A DNA stretch of 10,650 bases from Flavobacteriaceae bacterium. GTDB lineage: Bacteria; Bacteroidota; Bacteroidia; Flavobacteriales; Flavobacteriaceae. Numbering within the stretch: position 1 is the stretch's first letter; each line of letters starts with the position of its first letter. This document shows positions 6,697 to 10,650 of this stretch, in pieces. Made by a program: the position numbers and the translations under genes. Below the pieces are notes generated by a model that worked only from the letters and a program-made list of their open reading frames with translations, was not told the origin of the DNA and made no database searches. Where the stretch lies: NCBI GenBank assembly GCA_019752245.1, contig JAIEMH010000405.1, positions 1-10,650 of the forward strand. The letters are read 5' to 3'.

Positions 6697-7449
6697 ATGT
6701 CAGAAGCATACGTAAAACAAAATATAGTAAACAACATCGCCACCATCGAGTTTTTTCATCCAGAACAAAACTCCTTGCCAAGCGATATTTTAGCAAAACT
6801 AGCTAACACAATTACAGAAGTTGGAAACAACAATGATGTAAAAGTAATCATCCTAAAAAGCGGTGGCGAAAGAACATTTTGTGCCGGAGCAAGTTTTCAG
6901 GAACTGATTTCCATCAACGATGCCGCAACCGGAAAAGTATTTTTCTCAGGATTTGCCAACGTAATCAACGCAATGCGAAAATGTCCAAAATTCATCATCG
7001 GAAGAATTCAGGGAAAAACCGTTGGTGGTGGAGTAGGAATAGCAGCATCAACTGATTATTGTATGGCAACCAAATTTGCAGCCATAAAATTATCAGAATT
7101 AAACGTCGGAATCGGACCATTTGTAGTTTCTCCAGCCATCGAGAGAAAAATGGGAGTTTCAGCAATGTCACAAATCGCAATTGACGCCAACACATTTTAT
7201 GACGCCAATTGGGCAAAAGAAAAAGGATTGTTTGCACAAGTATTTGAAAATATAGAAGAAATGGACGAAGCCGTTCAAAAATTCGCCGAACATTTATGCA
7301 CTTACAATCCAGAAGCTATGACCGAAATGAAAAAGGTTTTTTGGAGAGGAACAGAAGATTGGGACAATTTATTAGCCGAAAGAGCAGCAATAAGCGGAAG
7401 ATTAGTATTGTCTGATTTTACAAAAGAAACGTTGAAGAAGTTTAAGTAG
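6697..7449 (+). CDS. Enoyl-CoA hydratase/isomerase family protein, probably in the PaaF position
   Basis: This 250-residue crotonase-family protein would, by context, be the 2,3-dehydroadipyl-CoA hydratase (PaaF) needed between ring cleavage and PaaH. Family motifs are RTFCAGASFQEL (59-70) and GKTVGGGVGIAASTDY (106-121), which form the oxyanion hole. Of the two hydratase glutamates, the second is present (E134 in KLSELNVG), but the first is G114. E. coli PaaF has both. The pattern GGGVGIA, then SEL, GIGP and VVSPAIERKMG resembles bacterial methylglutaconyl/geranyl-type hydratases (LiuC-like) and single-Glu isomerases. Alternatives are therefore an enoyl-CoA isomerase or a hydratase using one Glu. 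The ATG at 6697 gives a normal N-terminus (VKQNIVNNIATIEFFHPEQNSLP). The family is certain; the PaaF role is inferred, so no symbol is given. Confidence 0.85.
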   Translation: MSEAYVKQNIVNNIATIEFFHPEQNSLPSDILAKLANTITEVGNNNDVKVIILKSGGERTFCAGASFQELISINDAATGKVFFSGFANVINAMRKCPKFIIGRIQGKTVGGGVGIAASTDYCMATKFAAIKLSELNVGIGPFVVSPAIERKMGVSAMSQIAIDANTFYDANWAKEKGLFAQVFENIEEMDEAVQKFAEHLCTYNPEAMTEMKKVFWRGTEDWDNLLAERAAISGRLVLSDFTKETLKKFK

Positions 7450-7454
7450 AAAGA

Positions 7455-7482
7455 GAATAGAAAAAAGAATAAAGAAAATAGA
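7455..7482 (+). repeat. Left heptamer array beside the small membrane-protein gene
   Basis: Four 7-bp units run from 7455 to 7482, each ending in (T/A)AGA; the first is GAATAGA and the last AAATAGA. The first unit is the exact reverse complement of TCTATTC, the first unit of the array after the gene (7789-7795). The region is A-rich, so part of the match could be compositional. Confidence 0.5.
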
Positions 7483-7483
7483 A

Positions 7484-7765
7484 ATGTTCAAAATCGAGAA
7501 CTTATATCTTAAAAACGCTCTTTTTACCATCGGATTTTATCTTATGTTGTTGATAGCAAGTTACTTTTTAGATATTTTTTCTCCTTCTGGGCCTTGTACA
7601 CTAGGTTTAGGAGCAGCAATTTTTTTGGCTTTGCCATTTATTTCTGGATTGATGTTGATGATAAATAGTTTTAGATATTTTCTTTATAAAAAAGAGTTGA
7701 TATCATCAATTATTATTCATTTTTTAATTTTCGTTTCATTATTGATTTTCATTAAAACATTATAA
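7484..7765 (+). CDS. Hypothetical small integral membrane protein
   Basis: I do not recognise this 93-residue protein. It has three hydrophobic segments: about 11-30 (NALFTIGFYLMLLIASYFL), about 41-60 (GLGAAIFLALPFISGLMLMI) and about 73-90 (LISSIIIHFLIFVSLLIFI). A short loop with SPSGPCTLG lies between the first two, and a basic stretch (RYFLYKKEL) before the third suggests that loop is cytoplasmic. There is no cleavable signal peptide and no enzyme or transporter motif. The ATG at 7484 comes just after the A-rich heptamer array. G+C is about 26% by hand count (73 of 282), close to the four-helix-bundle gene and below a paaY sample (about 38%), although membrane proteins in AT-rich genomes also drift low. 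No role in phenylacetate breakdown is evident, and it may be a passenger or insertion. Confidence 0.65.
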   Translation: MFKIENLYLKNALFTIGFYLMLLIASYFLDIFSPSGPCTLGLGAAIFLALPFISGLMLMINSFRYFLYKKELISSIIIHFLIFVSLLIFIKTL

Positions 7766-7788
7766 AATATAAAGGCAATGATGATAAG

Positions 7789-7809
7789 TCTATTCTCTAT
7801 ATTCTAAAA
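7789..7809 (+). repeat. Right heptamer array beside the small membrane-protein gene
   Basis: Three 7-bp units, each beginning TCTA: TCTATTC, TCTATAT and TCTAAAA. They lie in the gap before paaY, in inverted orientation relative to 7455-7482. Aligned in register over three units, the two arrays agree at 15 of 21 positions, weaker than the arms around the four-helix-bundle gene. Confidence 0.5.
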
Positions 7810-7816
7810 AGAAAAA

Positions 7817-8413
7817 ATGATATACGAATTCAAAGGGTTCATCCCAGTAATACACGAAAGTAGTTTTATCCATCCGCAAGCAGCGGTTACGGGTAATGTG
7901 ATTATTGGAAAAAACGTTTATGTTGGTCCAGGCGCTGCTATTCGAGGCGATTGGGGCGAAATCATTATTGAAGACGGTTGTAATGTTCAAGAGAATTGTA
8001 CGATTCATATGTTTCCAGGAAAGTCAATGGTTTTAAAAGCTGGAGCACACATCGGTCACGGAGCGATAATTCACGGAGCAAATATTGGTGCGAATTGCTT
8101 AGTTGGAATGAACGCCGTAATTATGGATGACGTAAATGTTGGCGATGAATGTATTATTGGCGCATTAAGTTTTATCAAAGCCGGAATGCAAATTCCAAAC
8201 CGAAAAATGGTAGTAGGAAATCCAGCAACAATTATAAAAGATGTTTCCGACGAAATGATCGATTGGAAAACCAAAGGAACTGCTTTATATCAGCAATTGC
8301 CAAAAGAATGTTACGAAACATTAAAAGCAGTTGAACCATTGCGTAAAATTCCAGCCAATCGACCAACACAAGAAGCATTTTATAAAACATTAGAAGAATT
8401 TAAAAAAAAGTGA
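7817..8413 (+). CDS. paaY: PaaY, gamma-carbonic-anhydrase-like hexapeptide-repeat thioesterase
   Basis: This 198-residue left-handed beta-helix protein is very similar in plan to E. coli PaaY (196 aa), a thioesterase that hydrolyses inhibitory ring-hydroxylated CoA thioesters formed when the pathway stalls. Hexapeptide repeats run from about 13 to 140: SFIHPQAAVTGNVIIGKNVYVGPGAAIRGD, and later ANCLVGMNAVIMDD. The metal-binding histidines of the gamma-carbonic anhydrase fold are H64 (NCTIHMF), H81 and H86 (GHGAIIHG). The C-terminal part (VVGNPATIIKDVSDEMIDWK, then EPLRKI) forms the helix that packs on the trimer and is PaaY-like rather than generic gamma-CA. The ATG at 7817 matches the expected N-terminus. 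It is the last recognisable paa gene, followed by an inverted heptamer repeat. Confidence 0.92.
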   Translation: MIYEFKGFIPVIHESSFIHPQAAVTGNVIIGKNVYVGPGAAIRGDWGEIIIEDGCNVQENCTIHMFPGKSMVLKAGAHIGHGAIIHGANIGANCLVGMNAVIMDDVNVGDECIIGALSFIKAGMQIPNRKMVVGNPATIIKDVSDEMIDWKTKGTALYQQLPKECYETLKAVEPLRKIPANRPTQEAFYKTLEEFKKK

Positions 8414-8414
8414 T

Positions 8415-8478
8415 CAGTATTCAGTGGTCAGTTTGCAGAAATGCGAGACTGAACACTGAACACTGAACACTGAATACT
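8415..8478. repeat. Inverted heptamer array (long hairpin) between paaY and the E2 gene
   Basis: The left arm has three 7-bp units beginning CAGT from 8415 (CAGTATT, CAGTGGT, CAGTTTG) plus CAG. The right arm is a tandem array of ACTGAAC at 8448-8468 with a variant ACTGAAT to 8475 and a trailing ACT. Arms 8416-8438 and 8456-8478 pair at 20 of 23 positions around a 17-base loop. This fills nearly the whole gap between the paa genes and the branched-chain module. It could form a strong RNA hairpin that limits read-through, but no U-tract follows, so I do not call it a terminator. It starts 2 bases after the paaY stop and ends 6 bases before the E2 start. Confidence 0.8.
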
Positions 8479-8484
8479 ATATAA

Positions 8485-9768
8485 ATGATAACAGAATTCA
8501 AAATGCCCAAAATGGGTGAAAGTATATCCGAAGCAACAATAATCAGTTGGTTGAAAAACGTAGGTGATTTTGTGGAAGCCGAAGAAACCATTCTAGAAGT
8601 CGCTACCGATAAAGTCGATAGTGATGTGCCTGCGCCAGTTTCGGGAGTAATTACTGAAATTCGTTTTCAAAAAGATGACGTCGTTGAAGTTGGAACCGTT
8701 TTGGCTTTGATAGATTCTGAAGGAGTTCAAGAAGCAAGAAGTCAGAAGCAAGAAGTTGTAGAAAAAAGTAGTGTAAAACCGAGCACAGTCCAAGTACAAC
8801 AACCAAAAACCAACAACCGACAACTGACAACTGACAACTTTTTAAGTCCGTTAATAATTTCAATTGCACAAAAAGAAAACCTTTCAATTGAAGAATTACA
8901 AACCATTCCGGGTTCAGGAGCCGAAGGAAGATTACAAAAAAGCGATGTGTTCAACTATTTGAAGAACCGTAAATATCCTATTCAATCCAAACCGATAACT
9001 GACAACAGTCAACCGACAACTTCTTCCTATCCAAAACCAAAAATCAATTATGTAGAAGGAAAAGACCGAATTGTAGAAATGGACAGAATGCGCAAAATGA
9101 TTGCCGATCATATGGTGTATTCTAAACAAACTTCGCCTCACGTAACTTCTTACATTGAAGTTGATGTCACAAATTTGGTAAATTGGAGAAACGAAAACAA
9201 AGATAAATTTCAAGAAAAGTACAATGAAAAATTAACGTTTACGCCAGTATTCGTTCAAGCTGTAGCAAAAGCTGTAGCCGATTTTCCAATGATTAATGTT
9301 TCGGTCGATGAGAAAAATATTATCGTTCACAACGACATCAATATCGGAATGGCAACAGCATTACCATCAGGAAATCTGATTGTTCCTGTAGTGAAAAATG
9401 CCAATGAAAAAGATTTAGTATCATTAGCAAAAGATGTAAATACTTTAGCAGAAGCCTCAAGAAATAACAAATTAAAACCAGAGCAAATTCAAGGAAGTAC
9501 CTTCACCATTTCCAATGTTGGAACTTTTGGAAGTTTAATGGGAACACCAATTATCAACCAACCCGAAGTCGCAATTTTAGCACTCGGAATTATCAAAAAA
9601 CGTCCCGAAGTTATCACAACTTCAAAAGGTGACGAAATTGCCATCCGAAGTATGATGTATCTTTCTCTATCATTCGACCATCGTGTAGTTGATGGATTTT
9701 TAGGAGGTTCATTCTTAAGAAAAGTAGGCGATTATTTAGAACAATTTGACACAAACACAACTATATAA
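8485..9768 (+). CDS. Dihydrolipoamide acyltransferase, E2 of a 2-oxoacid dehydrogenase (probably branched-chain)
   Basis: This 427-residue E2 core subunit transfers the acyl group from its lipoyl arm to CoA. Domains in order: one lipoyl domain (about 1-78) with lipoyl-lysine K43 in EVATDKVDSDVPAP; a linker (79-118); a peripheral-subunit-binding domain (about 119-158, SPLIISIAQKENL then GSGAEGRLQKSDV); a second linker (159-190); and the catalytic acyltransferase domain (about 195-425) with H399 and D403 in LSFDHRVVDG. The SFDHRVVDG...GG.FL...YLE ending and the downstream aminotransferase favour the branched-chain 2-oxoacid complex (BkdB-like) over pyruvate or 2-oxoglutarate complexes, but substrate cannot be settled from E2 alone. 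E1 and E3 are not in the window. The linkers are unusual: rich in Gln, Thr and Asn, and largely encoded by 7-bp repeats, instead of the usual Ala/Pro-rich type. Confidence 0.88.
   Translation: MITEFKMPKMGESISEATIISWLKNVGDFVEAEETILEVATDKVDSDVPAPVSGVITEIRFQKDDVVEVGTVLALIDSEGVQEARSQKQEVVEKSSVKPSTVQVQQPKTNNRQLTTDNFLSPLIISIAQKENLSIEELQTIPGSGAEGRLQKSDVFNYLKNRKYPIQSKPITDNSQPTTSSYPKPKINYVEGKDRIVEMDRMRKMIADHMVYSKQTSPHVTSYIEVDVTNLVNWRNENKDKFQEKYNEKLTFTPVFVQAVAKAVADFPMINVSVDEKNIIVHNDINIGMATALPSGNLIVPVVKNANEKDLVSLAKDVNTLAEASRNNKLKPEQIQGSTFTISNVGTFGSLMGTPIINQPEVAILALGIIKKRPEVITTSKGDEIAIRSMMYLSLSFDHRVVDGFLGGSFLRKVGDYLEQFDTNTTI
8731..8758 (+). repeat. Coding heptamer array GAAGNNR in E2 linker 1
   Basis: Four 7-bp units starting GAAG occur in the E2 reading frame: GAAGCAA, GAAGTCA, GAAGCAA and GAAGTTG. 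Two 12-base copies of GAAGCAAGAAGT start 14 bp apart (8731 and 8745). The translated stretch is EARSQKQEVV (residues 83-92), just after the lipoyl domain. A pure GAAGCAA array has no stop in any of its three forward registers. Confidence 0.65.
8800..8839 (+). repeat. Coding heptamer array CAACYGA in E2 linker 1
   Basis: About 5.7 units of CAACYGA run in register. 8814-8834 is the cleanest (CAACCGA, then two CAACTGA), followed by CAACT; CAACCAA and AAACCAA are diverged units before it. They encode QPKTNNRQLTTDN (residues 106-118), immediately before the subunit-binding domain. From memory, CAACTGA-type heptamers (reverse strand TCAGTTG) are common intergenic repeats in Flavobacteriia. Confidence 0.75.
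8989..9021 (+). repeat. Coding heptamer array CAACYGA in E2 linker 2
   Basis: About 4.7 units in 7-bp register: AAACCGA, TAACTGA, CAACAGT and CAACCGA, then CAACT. They encode KPITDNSQPTT (residues 169-179) in the linker between the subunit-binding and catalytic domains. The unit is the same as at 8800-8839, so one repeat family occupies both E2 linkers and spares the folded domain between them. Confidence 0.65.
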
Positions 9769-9771
9769 ATT

Positions 9772-10650
9772 ATGACAGAGATTATGACATCAGCAATAAA
9801 AATAACCAAAGTCACACAATCAAGAGTTTCAGAAGTGAATCTTGAAAACATCACAATGGGAACCAATTTCACCGATCATATGTTTATTTGTGATTATGAA
9901 AATGGCGAATGGAACAATGCTCGAATTGAACCTCTAGCATTGATTCCTACACATCCTGCAGCAATGGCTTTACATTATGGACAAGCGATTTTTGAAGGAA
10001 TGAAAGCGACTTTAGGAAAAGATGGAACGCCATTATTATTCCGTCCTGATGAAAACGCAAAACGAATGAATTTTAGTGCTGATAGAATGGGGATGCCTTC
10101 CTTTCCGGAAGATTTATTTGTAGAAGCATTAAAACAATTCACTGCTTTAGAGAAAAATTGGATTCCAACTTCTACAGGAAGCGCTTTGTATTTGCGTCCG
10201 TTTATGTATGCTGATGAAGCATTTATTGGAATGCGTGCCGCAACGAGTTTCAAATTCATCGTTATGGCATCGCCAGCAGGACCATTTTTTAGTAGAAAAA
10301 TTAAATTATACGCAGAAAAAAAGTATGTTCGAGCAGTAAATGGTGGAACAGGAGAAGCCAAAGCAGCCGGAAATTACGCTGCAGCCATTCGTCCAACGGA
10401 ATATGCAAAAGCTAAAGGTTTTGACCAAGTTTTATGGTTAGACGCTCAAGATTTTGAATACATACAAGAAGTGGGAACGATGAATATTTTCTTCAAAATT
10501 GATGGGAAATTCATCACACCAAGTTTAACGGGTTCGATTTTATCAGGAATTACCCGAATGAGTGTAATTGATTTGTTGAGAAGTAAAGGTTTTGAAGTAA
10601 CTGAAAGACCAATCAAAATGTCTGAAATCATAGAAGCTTCTCAAAATGGA
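9772..10650 (+). CDS. ilvE: Branched-chain amino acid aminotransferase (3' partial)
   Basis: An open frame from ATG 9772 runs to the window edge without a stop (293 codons); the family is about 355 residues, so roughly 60 are missing. It is a class IV PLP aminotransferase of the large BCAT type, interconverting leucine, isoleucine and valine with their 2-oxo acids using 2-oxoglutarate. Visible motifs: HYGQAIFEGMKA (68-79), LYLRPFMYADEAFIGM (139-154), the PLP-lysine K197 in GGTGEAKAAGNYAA, and E233 in QEVGTMNIFF, which corresponds to the conserved Glu that contacts the PLP pyridine nitrogen. A second ATG at 9784 (MTSAIK) is an alternative start. It follows the E2 stop by 3 bases, so the two are very likely co-transcribed. 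The aminotransferase makes the branched 2-oxo acids that a branched-chain dehydrogenase complex would use. Confidence 0.93.
   Translation, partial: MTEIMTSAIKITKVTQSRVSEVNLENITMGTNFTDHMFICDYENGEWNNARIEPLALIPTHPAAMALHYGQAIFEGMKATLGKDGTPLLFRPDENAKRMNFSADRMGMPSFPEDLFVEALKQFTALEKNWIPTSTGSALYLRPFMYADEAFIGMRAATSFKFIVMASPAGPFFSRKIKLYAEKKYVRAVNGGTGEAKAAGNYAAAIRPTEYAKAKGFDQVLWLDAQDFEYIQEVGTMNIFFKIDGKFITPSLTGSILSGITRMSVIDLLRSKGFEVTERPIKMSEIIEASQNG

Noticed and set aside
8448..8478. CRISPR-like array after paaY
   Set aside because: The units are contiguous 7-mers without spacers, and there are no cas genes.
8485..9768. E2 of the pyruvate or 2-oxoglutarate dehydrogenase complex
   Set aside because: Not excluded, but the C-terminal active-site region and the adjacent branched-chain aminotransferase fit a branched-chain complex better, so no specific symbol was assigned.
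9975..10361. 128-codon open frame on the minus strand inside ilvE
   Set aside because: It lies antisense to conserved aminotransferase motifs, including the PLP-lysine region, and is explained by codon bias of the sense gene.

Overview
The window is an AT-rich stretch of a Bacteroidetes genome, most likely a Flavobacterium or close relative. The basis is the protein style, weak or absent Shine-Dalgarno sequences, and short intergenic repeats of a kind I remember from Flavobacteriia. No database search was possible. All eleven genes lie on the + strand, and no gene-free gap exceeds about 160 bases.

Positions 1-8413 hold the lower part of a phenylacetate (paa) catabolic operon: paaG (5' end outside the window), paaH, paaI, paaJ, paaZ, an enoyl-CoA hydratase/isomerase-family gene probably filling the PaaF slot, and paaY. 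In this route phenylacetyl-CoA is epoxidised by PaaABCE (not in the window) and isomerised to the oxepin by PaaG. PaaZ opens the ring and oxidises the product. PaaJ, a PaaF-type hydratase, PaaH and PaaJ again then carry out beta-oxidation to acetyl-CoA and succinyl-CoA. PaaI and PaaY are thioesterases that clear dead-end CoA esters. PaaZ carries an extra C-terminal DUF1569/DinB-like domain of about 147 residues.

Positions 8485-10650 hold a branched-chain amino acid module: a dihydrolipoyl acyltransferase (E2) and a 3'-truncated branched-chain aminotransferase (ilvE), 3 bases apart.

Two small genes interrupt the paa operon: a four-helix-bundle protein of the 23S rRNA intervening-sequence family (2388-2753) and a three-helix membrane protein (7484-7765). 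Both are about 25-26% G+C by hand count, against about 38-42% in two short samples of neighbouring paa genes. Both are bordered by 7-bp tandem repeats facing each other in inverted orientation. The paaY-E2 gap is itself an inverted heptamer array, and the E2 interdomain linkers are largely encoded by heptamer repeats. These heptamer-bordered cassettes, and the spread of heptamers into a coding region, are the most unusual features here. Other spacers carry different, non-heptameric repeats.
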